Origin: Clostridiales bacterium
GTDB lineage: Bacteria > Bacillota > Clostridia > Peptostreptococcales > Anaerovoracaceae
NCBI GenBank assembly: GCA_022766365.1
Contig: JALENW010000003.1
Span: 1-64,000 of the forward strand
DNA: 64,000 bases
Direction of reading: 5' to 3'
The position numbers and the translations under genes are program-made. The stretch's first letter is position 1; each line of letters starts with the position of its first letter. This document shows, piece after piece, positions 1 to 7,604 of this stretch. The notes under the pieces were generated by a model, which saw only the letters and a list, made by a program, of their open reading frames with translations, did not search any database and had not been told where the DNA came from.

Positions 1-7
1 GAAGCTA

Positions 8-105
8 TGGTAGAATGAGAGTAATCCATGGTGGCGATTCTCCTGTAGAAAGTTTGTTATGGTGACTTACATTCTACCAAAGATCCTGCCATGGATCTTT
101 ATTTT
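8..105 (+). terminator. 3' end of an upstream transcript with terminator hairpin
   Basis: A perfect 8-bp hairpin (AAAGATCC, 79-86; GGATCTTT, 93-100) followed by an AT-rich tail looks like an intrinsic terminator. Just before it, 8-17 (TGGTAGAATG) and 70-79 (CATTCTACCA) are perfectly complementary over 10 bp and enclose about 50 bases. The paired regions suggest either the end of a structured RNA or an attenuator that continues beyond the left edge. I could not match it to a known RNA family. Confidence 0.45.
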
Positions 106-180
106 ATTCAGATGTCCAACTTCATTTTACAATCGGCGATAGAAATTTTTTGCATTAATCCACAATAATTTGTAATTTCA

Positions 181-189
181 TGTTATAAT
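181..189 (+). promoter_or_regulatory. extended -10 promoter of the pan operon
   Basis: TGTTATAAT is an extended -10 (TG-N-TATAAT, TATAAT at 184-189) with no convincing -35. Transcription would begin near 196, giving panD an untranslated leader of about 260 bases. Confidence 0.5.
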
Positions 190-194
190 ACCAG

Positions 195-414
195 CCGGAG
201 ATAGTATTTGCGCACAAAACTATACTCTGACCGGAATTTAATAAAGTGTGACATATACCATGAGGAAGGTAAGGCGATAAGTACAACGTTGATCGGAAAC
301 GACGGGGATTGGAAAAGATGAAATCGCCCTCAGGAATCAGGGTATTTGGTTACGTCATATTAATGAGCTCATAGGCCGGGTCAGAACAGTTTTGTCATGA
401 CCGAGGCCTTTTTT
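195..414 (+). ncRNA. structured 5' leader of panD, candidate riboregulator
   Basis: Three blocks of pairing are visible. A first hairpin has CCGG (195-198) against CCGG (231-234) and ATAGT against ACTAT, with unpaired bases on the right side of the stem. A second domain nests ATACC (255-259)/GGTAT (341-345), TGAG (261-264)/CTCA (329-332) and GGCGAT (273-278)/ATCGCC (323-328). A terminator (374-414) ends in six T residues before the panD ribosome binding site. Sensor domain plus terminator ahead of the start codon is the usual layout of a terminating riboswitch. The pan RNA motif is known upstream of pantothenate genes in Firmicutes and is the obvious candidate, but I did not verify its consensus. 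Confidence 0.5.
374..414 (+). terminator. attenuator-like terminator before panD
   Basis: GGCC (374-377) and GGTCA (379-383) pair with TGACC (398-402) and GGCC (405-408), followed by TTTTTT (409-414). It lies in the leader, 40 bases before the panD start, so read-through probably controls the operon. Confidence 0.75.
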
Positions 415-454
415 AATTGTAATGGGAAATTTGTGCGCAGAGGAGGATTTTACA

Positions 455-844
455 ATGATAATTGAAATGCTTCAAGGCAAAATTCACAGAGCAACGGTAA
501 AACAGGCTGACCTATCTTATGTGGGAAGCATCACAGTGGATACCGAGCTTATGGAGAATGCGGGAATCTGCGAGTATCAGAAGGTTCAGATTGTTGACAT
601 AGATAACGGTCGGCGGTTTGAAACTTATACAATTGCAGGGGAATCGGGAAGCGGACAAGTTTGCCTTAACGGGGCAGCAGCCAGATGCGTGTCAGTTGGT
701 GACAAAATAATTATAATGGCTTACTGTCACTTGAACTGCGAGGAACTGAAGTGCCACAAGCCGAAAGTTGTTTTTGTTGATGATGAGAACAAAGTTGTGC
801 GTGTGACAAATTATGAAAAGCATGGAAGACTGGAGGATATGTAA
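455..844 (+). CDS. panD: aspartate 1-decarboxylase
   Basis: Pyruvoyl-dependent enzyme that converts L-aspartate to beta-alanine for pantothenate synthesis in the cytoplasm. The 129-residue product matches the usual length. It begins with the family start [13 protein letters not shown], and Gly24-Ser25 (YVGSIT) is the self-cleavage site that creates the pyruvoyl group. The start at 455 is preferred over the in-frame ATG at 422 because AGGAGG lies at 441-446, eight bases before it, and because homologues begin with this sequence. The stop codon overlaps the panC start by one base, indicating translational coupling. The tail after about residue 110 ([13 protein letters not shown]) is typical of PanD. 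Confidence 0.95.
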   Translation: MIIEMLQGKIHRATVKQADLSYVGSITVDTELMENAGICEYQKVQIVDIDNGRRFETYTIAGESGSGQVCLNGAAARCVSVGDKIIIMAYCHLNCEELKCHKPKVVFVDDENKVVRVTNYEKHGRLEDM

Positions 845-1719
845 TGGCAAAAGTAACGGAAATAAAAATTGCAAAGACAATAACTCAGGTTCGCAATCAG
901 ATTAAAATCTGGCAGAAGGAGGGTAAATCGATAGGTCTGGTGCCAACCATGGGCTTTCTCCATGCAGGACACGGAAGTTTGATAAAAAGAGCAGTAGCAG
1001 AAAATGACGAAGTAATCGTTTCAGATTTTGTGAATCCGGCTCAGTTCGGACCGGATGAAGATCTGGAAACCTATCCGAGGAATTTTGCAGCGGATACGGA
1101 GTTCTGCCGGAAGCTTGGGGCAGCGATGATTTTTAATCCGGAACCTTCCGAGATGTATGATAACCCGAAGGCGTATGTGAACATAGATGATTTAAGTGAC
1201 GGATTGTGTGGTGTCACAAGGCCTATTCACTTTAAGGGTGTATGCACTGTGGTTTCCAAGCTTTTTAATATTACAAATGCCGATCGAGCATACTTTGGTG
1301 AGAAGGATGCACAGCAGCTTGCCATCATAAGGAAGATGGTGAAGGATCTTGATTTTGATGTGGAGATTGTGGGCTGTCCAATCGTGAGAGAGGCGGACGG
1401 ACTTGCGATGTCATCGAGGAATGCATACCTTTCTAAAGATGAACGAAAAGCAGCTGTCTGCCTTTCAAAATCAATAACCCTGGGTAAAGAGATTATTCAT
1501 GAGGGTATGTCAGCCAAACAGCTGATTGCCGATATGTCTTCAGTTATTGAAAATGAAGCCCTTGCAAAGATTGATTACCTTGAGGTGGTGGATGTGGAGC
1601 TGCTGAAACCTGTAGATAAAATAGACGGTCCGATTCTTGTGGCGATGGCTGTATACATTGGAAAGGCAAGACTGCTGGATAATTTTTCGTGGAAACCTGA
1701 GGAAACTATAACTATATAG
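844..1719 (+). CDS. panC: pantothenate synthetase (pantoate--beta-alanine ligase)
   Basis: Joins pantoate and beta-alanine with ATP via a pantoyl-adenylate, the last step of pantothenate synthesis. The 291-residue length is normal. Seen motifs: PTMGFLHAGH (residues 34-43, the HIGH-like nucleotide-binding signature), a DFVNPAQF motif, FGEKDAQQ and MSSRN (a KMSKS-like loop). It follows panD with a one-base overlap and is followed by a BASS transporter. No panB or panE is adjacent, so pantoate must come from genes elsewhere or from uptake. Confidence 0.95.
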   Translation: MAKVTEIKIAKTITQVRNQIKIWQKEGKSIGLVPTMGFLHAGHGSLIKRAVAENDEVIVSDFVNPAQFGPDEDLETYPRNFAADTEFCRKLGAAMIFNPEPSEMYDNPKAYVNIDDLSDGLCGVTRPIHFKGVCTVVSKLFNITNADRAYFGEKDAQQLAIIRKMVKDLDFDVEIVGCPIVREADGLAMSSRNAYLSKDERKAAVCLSKSITLGKEIIHEGMSAKQLIADMSSVIENEALAKIDYLEVVDVELLKPVDKIDGPILVAMAVYIGKARLLDNFSWKPEETITI

Positions 1720-1755
1720 GAATTTATTGGAAATATACATTTGGAGGAATTGCAA

Positions 1756-2781
1756 ATGAATAACTATAAATCAGAGATGATTATGGCTGAACAGAGAGGT
1801 CTCGGTAAAAATGCTATCATAAGGGGAATACAGCGGGTATCAGGGATTTTTACAAAATATAACTGGATAATTATAATGGGTATGGCTGTAATCGGTTTTC
1901 TAAAGCCGGGACCATTCTTATGGATACCGGGATATACAGCACTCCTTTTGGGTTTGGCGATGTTTGGAATGGGGACAACTATTAAGCCGTCAGACTTTAG
2001 AGAAATTCTAAGAAGACCCAAAGAAGTTATTGTCGGCTGCATGGCTCAATTTACCGTTATGCCGGTCACTGCTTGGATTCTTGCGGTTGCATTCAATCTG
2101 CCGCCTGATCTTGCTCTCGGTGTAATCCTTGTGGGATGCTGTCCTGGAGGGACGGCAAGTAATGTTATCACTCATATTGCCAAAGGAGATGTGGCTCTTT
2201 CTGTGTCTATGACCATAACATCCACCCTGATAGCTCCACTGCTTACTCCGTTGTGGATATTTCTTCTTGCAGATAAATGGGTTGATGTTTCCTTTGGGGC
2301 AATGTTTAAAACCGTTGTGACCATAATTTTAATACCTGTTATATTAGGAATACTGACTAATCATTTGATACACAAAGCAAAAGAGAACGGCATAGGAGAA
2401 AACCTTGAAGGAGGAGGTGCAATTCTGCCGTTGATATCTTCTGTTTCAATTATCACCCTAATTACGGGAATCGTGGCTACAAATGCTGATAAAATCATGG
2501 ATAGCGGACTTTTAACACTTGCTGTTGTAGCTATACATAATCTGGCAGGACTCCTTCTCGGGCTGGGGATCGCAAAAATCTTGAAAATAAGTTACGGTAA
2601 GGCAACAGCAATTGCAATTGAGGTGGGAATGCAAAACAGCGGTCTTGCTATTTCTCTGGCTGCATTGAACTTTGCTATGAATCCTCTGGCTACACTTCCG
2701 GGAGCAGTGTTCAGCGTATGGCACAACCTTACGGGTTCGGTATTTGCGGGAATAAGACGTAATCTCGAAAGGGAAATTTGA
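1756..2781 (+). CDS. BASS-family transporter, likely (keto)pantoate transport
   Basis: 341-residue integral membrane protein of the bile acid:sodium symporter family, with about nine to ten hydrophobic segments. Motifs include GMGTTIKPSDF, VGCCPGGTASNVITHIAKGD and EVGMQNSGLA, all characteristic of BASS proteins. The start at 1756 is chosen for the GGAGG at 1743-1747; an upstream in-frame TTG lies inside that ribosome binding site region. A BASS member, PanS of Salmonella, moves ketopantoate/pantoate, and cotranscription with panD and panC makes a similar substrate likely here; this is inference from context. Other BASS proteins carry bile acids, pyruvate or arsenite. Confidence 0.75.
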   Translation: MNNYKSEMIMAEQRGLGKNAIIRGIQRVSGIFTKYNWIIIMGMAVIGFLKPGPFLWIPGYTALLLGLAMFGMGTTIKPSDFREILRRPKEVIVGCMAQFTVMPVTAWILAVAFNLPPDLALGVILVGCCPGGTASNVITHIAKGDVALSVSMTITSTLIAPLLTPLWIFLLADKWVDVSFGAMFKTVVTIILIPVILGILTNHLIHKAKENGIGENLEGGGAILPLISSVSIITLITGIVATNADKIMDSGLLTLAVVAIHNLAGLLLGLGIAKILKISYGKATAIAIEVGMQNSGLAISLAALNFAMNPLATLPGAVFSVWHNLTGSVFAGIRRNLEREI

Positions 2782-2952
2782 TATTTGGTCAGCGTCTAAA
2801 ATATGATTAGAGTTATGGTTGAATTGTTTAGTTTCATGATAATTTGAGTGATTTTTAAATAAAGTGCTTCGGAGATAGGAGGCAGTCATTTCTGTTTCCG
2901 CAGACATATTGCATATTTAGAAAGAACGGTTATCTGTACAAATATATTATAA

Positions 2953-2984
2953 AACGAGACCCCATTATTGTATGGGGCCTCGTT
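2953..2984. terminator. bidirectional terminator between the pan operon and kal
   Basis: AACGAG and CCCCA on the left (2953-2964) pair with TGGGG and CTCGTT on the right (2973-2984). The hairpin sits between convergent genes with A-rich and T/A-rich flanks, so it can serve both directions. Confidence 0.75.
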
Positions 2985-3032
2985 AAAATATGCATTACTG
3001 AATAAAATTCATCTGCGTTTTAAAAAATTGAT

Positions 3033-3431
3033 TTATCTCTTAATTCTCTGGCAGTCCTTAGGAGTTACGCAAACACCCTTTGCAGTGGCAACAACTACAG
3101 GCTCTTCCATGAAGTCAGCGGCAGAATCGCTGATGTCAGGACGAGTCTTGATTACCTTTCTAGCCTCGAACACCATCTTTCTGGAAGAATTTCCTATTTC
3201 TGTTATTTCTCCATAAGCTTCAATATAGTCGCCGGCATAAACCGGAGCCTTGAATTCAACATCGCTGTATGCGCAGAAAAGACCCTCGTCTCCGTCACAT
3301 TTGATAAGAAGCTCAGTAGCAACATCACCGAACAGGTGAACCATGTGAGCCCCATCAACTAAGTTTCCGCCGTAGTGAGCGTCTTTTGCAGACATTCTAA
3401 GTCTAAGTGTTGAAGTGATTTTTTCAGCCAT
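3033..3431 (-). CDS. kal: 3-aminobutyryl-CoA ammonia-lyase
   Basis: Hot-dog-fold enzyme of lysine fermentation that removes ammonia from L-3-aminobutyryl-CoA to give crotonyl-CoA. The 132-residue protein closely resembles the Clostridium propionicum beta-alanyl-CoA ammonia-lyases as I remember them: [36 protein letters not shown] and FEARKV are all shared features. The start is supported by GGAG upstream on the minus strand. It stands alone, divergent from the sigma-54 activator, and ends at a shared terminator with the pan operon. Context (kamA, kamDE, kdd nearby) favours 3-aminobutyryl-CoA over beta-alanyl-CoA as substrate. Confidence 0.88.
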   Translation of the reverse strand: MAEKITSTLRLRMSAKDAHYGGNLVDGAHMVHLFGDVATELLIKCDGDEGLFCAYSDVEFKAPVYAGDYIEAYGEITEIGNSSRKMVFEARKVIKTRPDISDSAADFMEEPVVVATAKGVCVTPKDCQRIKR

Positions 3432-3474
3432 TTCATTTCTCCTTTTTCATTTTAATAAATTATCAACTTCTTCT

Positions 3475-3502
3475 ATTATAGCATCCCCCGAAAACTTGTA
3501 AA
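3475..3502 (-). promoter_or_regulatory. sigma-A promoter of kal
   Basis: On the minus strand TTTACA (3497-3502) and TATAAT (3475-3480) are separated by 16 bases, about 45 bases before the kal start. The GAAC-N8-GTTC element at 3556-3571 lies roughly 55 bases upstream of the -35. Confidence 0.65.
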
Positions 3503-3555
3503 GGCATTTGACAATTTTCAAGCAAAACATCTTCATTTAAGCAAATGTTTTTGGT

Positions 3556-3571
3556 GAACCTGAAACGGTTC
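3556..3571 (-). promoter_or_regulatory. GAAC-N8-GTTC element A (kal side)
   Basis: On the minus strand it reads GAACCGTTTCAGGTTC, an inverted repeat with five-base arms. It matches element B at 3641-3656 in 13 of 16 positions. It lies between the divergent kal and regulator promoters and is proposed as a binding site for the KamR-like regulator. Confidence 0.55.
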
Positions 3572-3605
3572 GAATCAAAAAGGCTTTATTGCCGTATAAT
3601 TACCC

Positions 3606-3634
3606 TTGCATTAAAACCGTCGAGGCATTACAAT
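3606..3634 (+). promoter_or_regulatory. sigma-A promoter of the KamR-like regulator
   Basis: TTGCAT (3606-3611) and TACAAT (3629-3634) are 17 bases apart. Element B begins seven bases after the -10, covering the expected start site, which would suit autorepression. Confidence 0.6.
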
Positions 3635-3640
3635 ATAAAT

Positions 3641-3656
3641 GAACCGTTTTATGTTC
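3641..3656 (+). promoter_or_regulatory. GAAC-N8-GTTC element B (over regulator start site)
   Basis: GAACCGTTTTATGTTC. It is nearly identical to element D before kdd copy 2 (14 of 16 positions, with the flanking ATG and A also shared). Its position just downstream of the -10 box suggests negative autoregulation. Confidence 0.55.
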
Positions 3657-3671
3657 AGAAAAGGATGAAAG

Positions 3672-5786
3672 ATGAATAAGAATGAAGAAGCATTGCCTTA
3701 CGGCACGAGAAGGGTGATAGAGCCTCAGCACGTTCTACCGACTTCAGCATGGAGACTGGATAACAGCAGAAAGATATATAGTGACGAGATCCGCATTGAT
3801 GTTAAGACGGTTCACCTTGAAGGGACCAGTTTTAAACAGATTTGTCTCGAAAGCAACAACAACGAAGAAAAGATAAAACAGAGAATAATTGATATTGTAA
3901 TTCGCAGGGGGAAACTCCACAATCCGGTCACGGATACAGGTGGTCTCTTTGATGGAATTGTTTCCGAAATCGGTGAGGACTTCGTCAATATTAAAGGCTT
4001 TAAGCCGGGGGATGAGGTGGTGTGTAATGCCAGCCTGGCAAGCGTTCCTCTCTATATTGACAGGATAATTTCCATAGACAGGGCTTTCGGGCAGATTGAA
4101 GTGGAAGGTTATGCGGTTATAACGGCCGAGGTACCGCTGGTACCAAAACCAAAAGGTGTGCCCACAAATCTGCTCTTGTTTACATTTAACGAGTCCGGGA
4201 CACTATATAGAATCAGCAATACCGCAGTAGGAAAGCGCAAAATTCTCATAGTAGGGAATAATCTCCTTTCGAACTTACTATTTGGCTATGCTGTGAGAAA
4301 GGTGGCTCGTCCTGATGCGGAGATTGTATGCCTTCTTGACAAAAAGACGGACATGGTTCTCAAGGGGGAGTCGGTGAATAAACTTATCAAAGAAGTTTTC
4401 AGTCAGGTGCACTATGTGGATATACTCAAACCGCTTGAATGCTTAGAGGGGCTGGAAGCTGACGGCCTCTTTGATGTCAGCGTAAACTGTGCGGATATCC
4501 CGGGTGCAGAAACTATCAACATCCTGGCTACAAAAAGCGGAGGAACCGTTGTATTCGCCAATCTGATCAACAACTACAATATTGCACTTTACATCACTGA
4601 ATCCATATCAAGACAGCTTGACATAAGATGTGCCGACGGATACCTTGAAGCTTATGACAATTTCGACATACAGCTTGTGAAGGAATTGATGCCATATGTT
4701 TCTGAGGCTGTAGTTACCGATCTCAAGGTTAGTGATGATCCGTCTTACCCCATCGGCAGGGAGGACAGACTCCAGATGGTCAGCGGACAGAGACAGGGAA
4801 TGGTTGAGGATTTCATATGTGAAAGCAGATCAATGACAGCTGTTCTGGACGAGATTCTTACAGTTAGCAACTATGATTGCAACGTTCTCATAACAGGAGA
4901 AACAGGTGTAGGTAAGGAAAAAGTTGCAACTATGATTCACAAAAACAGTGGCAGAAAGATGCAGCCGTTTGTGAAGGTTAACTGTGCTTCAATAGCACCA
5001 AGCCTCATAGAATCAGAACTGTTCGGCTATGAGAAAGGAGCTTTTACCGGAGCAAACGAAAAGGGGAAAAAGGGATATTTTGAGCTTGCTGACAACGGCA
5101 TACTTTTTCTTGATGAAATAGGTGAGCTGGCTCTTGAGGTTCAGGCGAAGCTTCTCAGAGTAATTCAGGATGGTGAGTTTTTTCGGGTTGGCGGACACTC
5201 CCCTGTAAAGTGCAATGTAAGGATAATATCTGCAACTAACAGAGATCTTGAGGATATGATCGATGCAGGGTCATTCAGGCGAGACCTTTATTACAGGCTG
5301 AATGTTGTGAGGATAAGGGTACCAAACTTAGCTGAGCGTGTCAGCGACATTCCGGCTCTGGTGCGTTTTATGCTGGAAAAGTACGGTAGGAAGTTCGATA
5401 TTAAAAGAACAATCGACGAGGATGCCGTGGAATATCTGAAGCAGTCGCCGTGGCCCGGGAATATCAGGGAGCTGGAGAACGTTGTGCAACGCCTGATGAT
5501 AAGTTCTAAGAACGAGAGGATTGATTTACTGGATATTATGAGGGAGCTTCATTCGGATATATTTGATTCTACAATGACAACGGGCAGCGGAAACAAAATC
5601 ACTGCACCTGAGGAGGGGTCGACTACCCAGGAACAGGTGATGGATCTTGAGAAGATGGTGAACAATTTCGAGAAAAACATTCTAAAGTATGCTTGCAGTC
5701 AGTTCGGGTCCACAAGAAAAGCAGCGAAGGCTGTGGGTATTTCTCAAACTCAACTGGTCAGAAAGAAGAAAAAATACGGCATATAG
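3672..5786 (+). CDS. sigma-54-dependent activator with a Kdd-like sensor domain
   Basis: 704 residues in three parts. Residues 1 to about 345 align along their length with L-erythro-3,5-diaminohexanoate dehydrogenase encoded nearby: ALPYGTRRVI against CPYGTHRVIS, EIRIDVKTVH against EVLIDVKTLN, GGLFDGIVSEIGEDF against GGMLIGTVAEIGDNY. The dehydrogenase loop GGGGKSG is replaced by GNNLLSN, so NAD(P) binding and catalysis are probably lost. Residues about 375-620 form an AAA+ sigma-54 interaction domain with Walker A GETGVGKE (about 408-415), GAFTGA (456-461) and LFLDEIGEL. Residues about 670-704 form a Fis-type HTH (AAKAVGISQTQLVRK). I infer that a lysine-pathway intermediate binds the Kdd-like part and switches the AAA+ motor, activating the lysine genes. 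The start has AAAGGA just upstream. A single gene divergent from kal. Confidence 0.9.
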   Translation: MNKNEEALPYGTRRVIEPQHVLPTSAWRLDNSRKIYSDEIRIDVKTVHLEGTSFKQICLESNNNEEKIKQRIIDIVIRRGKLHNPVTDTGGLFDGIVSEIGEDFVNIKGFKPGDEVVCNASLASVPLYIDRIISIDRAFGQIEVEGYAVITAEVPLVPKPKGVPTNLLLFTFNESGTLYRISNTAVGKRKILIVGNNLLSNLLFGYAVRKVARPDAEIVCLLDKKTDMVLKGESVNKLIKEVFSQVHYVDILKPLECLEGLEADGLFDVSVNCADIPGAETINILATKSGGTVVFANLINNYNIALYITESISRQLDIRCADGYLEAYDNFDIQLVKELMPYVSEAVVTDLKVSDDPSYPIGREDRLQMVSGQRQGMVEDFICESRSMTAVLDEILTVSNYDCNVLITGETGVGKEKVATMIHKNSGRKMQPFVKVNCASIAPSLIESELFGYEKGAFTGANEKGKKGYFELADNGILFLDEIGELALEVQAKLLRVIQDGEFFRVGGHSPVKCNVRIISATNRDLEDMIDAGSFRRDLYYRLNVVRIRVPNLAERVSDIPALVRFMLEKYGRKFDIKRTIDEDAVEYLKQSPWPGNIRELENVVQRLMISSKNERIDLLDIMRELHSDIFDSTMTTGSGNKITAPEEGSTTQEQVMDLEKMVNNFEKNILKYACSQFGSTRKAAKAVGISQTQLVRKKKKYGI

Positions 5787-5865
5787 CATAGAGATATGAA
5801 AAATGAGTTCGACGAAAAAGCTTTGTGAAAGGTAGACAAATCAAACCATACATAAGGAAAAGATG

Positions 5866-5899
5866 AAAGTGATGAATCCTTTGCGAATCATCGCTTTTT
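5866..5899 (+). terminator. terminator after the KamR-like gene
   Basis: AAAGTGATGA (5866-5875) pairs with TCATCGCTTT (5888-5897), allowing one U-G pair, and the right arm runs into TTTTT. Confidence 0.6.
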
Positions 5900-5904
5900 G
5901 AATT

Positions 5905-5920
5905 GAATTGAAATCGGTTC
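5905..5920 (-). promoter_or_regulatory. GAAC-N8-GTTC element C1, upstream activator site
   Basis: On the minus strand it reads GAACCGATTTCAATTC. It lies about 155 bases upstream of the -24 element of the kdd copy 1 sigma-54 promoter, a usual enhancer distance. Confidence 0.5.
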
Positions 5921-5943
5921 TAATTTGGCATGCGCCACGTTTT

Positions 5944-5959
5944 GAACATAAAACCAATA
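5944..5959 (-). promoter_or_regulatory. GAAC-N8-GTTC element C2, partial
   Basis: On the minus strand the right half GTTTTATGTTC is intact and equals that of element B, while the left half is degenerate. It lies about 118 bases before the -24 element, with C1 39 bases further upstream. Confidence 0.4.
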
Positions 5960-6000
5960 TTACTATAATGAAAAATAATTTGAATCTCTGTGATGACTCA

Positions 6001-6034
6001 GACTCGCTAAACAAGTCGTTAGCGGGTCGAACAG
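6001..6034 (+). other. hairpin in the kdd copy 1 upstream region
   Basis: GACTCGCTAA (about 6001-6010) is complementary to TTAGCG-GGTC (about 6019-6028) around a short loop. No T tract follows, so it is not an obvious terminator. It lies between the activator sites and the sigma-54 promoter, where DNA bending or a protein site could matter. Confidence 0.3.
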
Positions 6035-6075
6035 ATCATACAGATTAATGTAAGGGCAGCATAAAACCGCTATGT

Positions 6076-6091
6076 TGGCATGAACGTTGCA
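6076..6091 (+). promoter_or_regulatory. sigma-54 (-24/-12) promoter of kdd copy 1
   Basis: TGGCATGAACGTTGCA matches the sigma-54 consensus TGGCAC-N5-TTGCA almost perfectly, with GG at 6077-6078 and GC at 6089-6090 exactly ten bases apart. It lies 69 bases before the kdd start, downstream of two activator-like elements, and the gene upstream encodes a sigma-54 activator. Confidence 0.85.
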
Positions 6092-6159
6092 TTTTATAAT
6101 AAATCGTTATTAATTAAGTTATAATCAAAACTGCATAGGTAGAAAGTAGGTATTGGAAG

Positions 6160-7224
6160 ATGGATAAAAGAATTGAAAACAGAACGGTGAAATACAGACA
6201 CGGAGATCCTCTCGGGACTCACAGGGTGTTGAGTCCTAAAGGTGTTCTCCCTCAGCCTGCAGATGTTCTGGATAACGATATGAAAATTTATGATAACGAG
6301 GTTCTGATTGATGTTCACACCCTCAACATCGATTCTGCCAGCTTCACTGAAATTGAGAGAAGGGCAAATCATGATGTGGAGAAAATAAAGGAAATCATCA
6401 CTTGCATTGTTGAAAAAACAGGGAAACACAAAAATCCTTGGACAGGTTCGGGCGGTATGCTTATCGGCACTGTTGCAGAGATCGGGCCCAACTACACGGG
6501 AGAATTGAAGGTTGGAGACAAAATCGCAACTCTCGTTTCGCTGAGCCTCACTCCTTTGAAAATCGAAGAAATTATCGATGTCAGACCTGATATCGATCAG
6601 GTGGATATTAAAGGTCAGGCTGTTTTGTTTGAGAGTGGAATTTTCTCTGTTCTCCCCGATGATATTCCGCAGAACCTTGCTCTCTCTGTTCTTGATGTTG
6701 CAGGGGCGCCTGCTCAGACATCAAAAATTGTACATCCGGGGGATACAGTTGTAGTTCTGGGTGGCGGTGGAAAGTCCGGAATGTTATGCTGCTATATGGC
6801 CAAGAAAGAAGCGGGGATTAACGGTAAAGTTATATGCATTGACGGATTCCAACCTGCTATTGACAGGGCAGAAAGCGTTGATGTGGCACATCATTACCTG
6901 GTTGGAAATGCCACTGATGCGGTAGGCTTGCACCGACAGGTATCAGAGTTGACTGACGGTAATATGGCTGATGTGGTTATCAACGTTGTGAATATACCTA
7001 ATACGGAGATGGCCTCAATAATGCTCTGTAAGGATGGGGGGATGGTGTACTTCTTCTCCATGGCAAGCGACTTCACAAAGGCAGCTTTAGGAGCTGAGGG
7101 TGTTGGTAAAGATATCAACATGCTTGTTGGAAACGGCTACACTAAAGGACACGCAAATGTCGCTCTTCAGGTTTTAAGAGAAGATGACAAAATAAAGGCA
7201 CTGTTCCAAAAACTTTACGCATAA
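6160..7224 (+). CDS. kdd: L-erythro-3,5-diaminohexanoate dehydrogenase, copy 1
   Basis: Oxidatively deaminates L-erythro-3,5-diaminohexanoate to 3-keto-5-aminohexanoate with NAD(P) in lysine fermentation. The 354-residue product has family features GTHRVLSPKGVLPQPA, NIDSASFTEIE, WTGSGGMLIGTV, the nucleotide loop LGGGGKSGM and the C-terminal KAALGAEGVGKD. It is strongly similar to copy 2 at 13655 but has about ten extra N-terminal residues and a weaker ribosome binding site (GGAAG). It is a single transcription unit with its own sigma-54 promoter and terminator, so it is probably induced separately from copy 2. A preference for another diamino acid cannot be ruled out. Confidence 0.9.
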   Translation: MDKRIENRTVKYRHGDPLGTHRVLSPKGVLPQPADVLDNDMKIYDNEVLIDVHTLNIDSASFTEIERRANHDVEKIKEIITCIVEKTGKHKNPWTGSGGMLIGTVAEIGPNYTGELKVGDKIATLVSLSLTPLKIEEIIDVRPDIDQVDIKGQAVLFESGIFSVLPDDIPQNLALSVLDVAGAPAQTSKIVHPGDTVVVLGGGGKSGMLCCYMAKKEAGINGKVICIDGFQPAIDRAESVDVAHHYLVGNATDAVGLHRQVSELTDGNMADVVINVVNIPNTEMASIMLCKDGGMVYFFSMASDFTKAALGAEGVGKDINMLVGNGYTKGHANVALQVLREDDKIKALFQKLYA

Positions 7225-7271
7225 TTATAAAAAATATACTTTTATAAAATAATAAAATAAAACTGCGATTT

Positions 7272-7307
7272 ACCCCTTCGATGCTTACATATGCCGAAGG
7301 GGTTTTT
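7272..7307 (+). terminator. terminator after kdd copy 1
   Basis: ACCCCTTCG (7272-7280) pairs with CGAAGGGGT (7295-7303), followed by TTTT. Confidence 0.85.
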
Positions 7308-7545
7308 CGATGTGTGCAGGAGTTAAAGTAATCTGAAAAGAATTCATGTGTAAGGAATTAGTAACCCATCGATACGATCTCTCACCTTGTTAGCATGTGT
7401 TAAAAATATGCATGTTTTTTTATAAATTTCAATCAGCTTTTGAATTGTTATTTTATGTGTATGTACCGATAAAAAACAGTTTTTGTTATTGCTGCACGAC
7501 TATATTATGAATAATTGAGATATTTATACAAAAACATGCCCGGTT

Positions 7546-7562
7546 TTGGACACTTTATTGCT
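7546..7562 (+). promoter_or_regulatory. possible sigma-54 promoter of the opp operon
   Basis: TTGGACACTTTATTGCT has GG (7548-7549) and GC (7560-7561) ten bases apart and the TTGC block of a -12 element; the -24 block is TGGAC rather than TGGCAC. I found no clear GAAC-N8-GTTC element within the 270 bases upstream. Confidence 0.45.
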
Positions 7563-7604
7563 TAAAAGTACAAACTAAACAATACTTTCTTTAGAAAAAA
7601 TCTA

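Noticed and set aside
3560..3580. GGTTCGAATC resembles a tRNA T-loop
   Set aside because: No acceptor, D or anticodon arms can be formed from the AT-rich flanks; the bases are part of the GAAC-N8-GTTC element.
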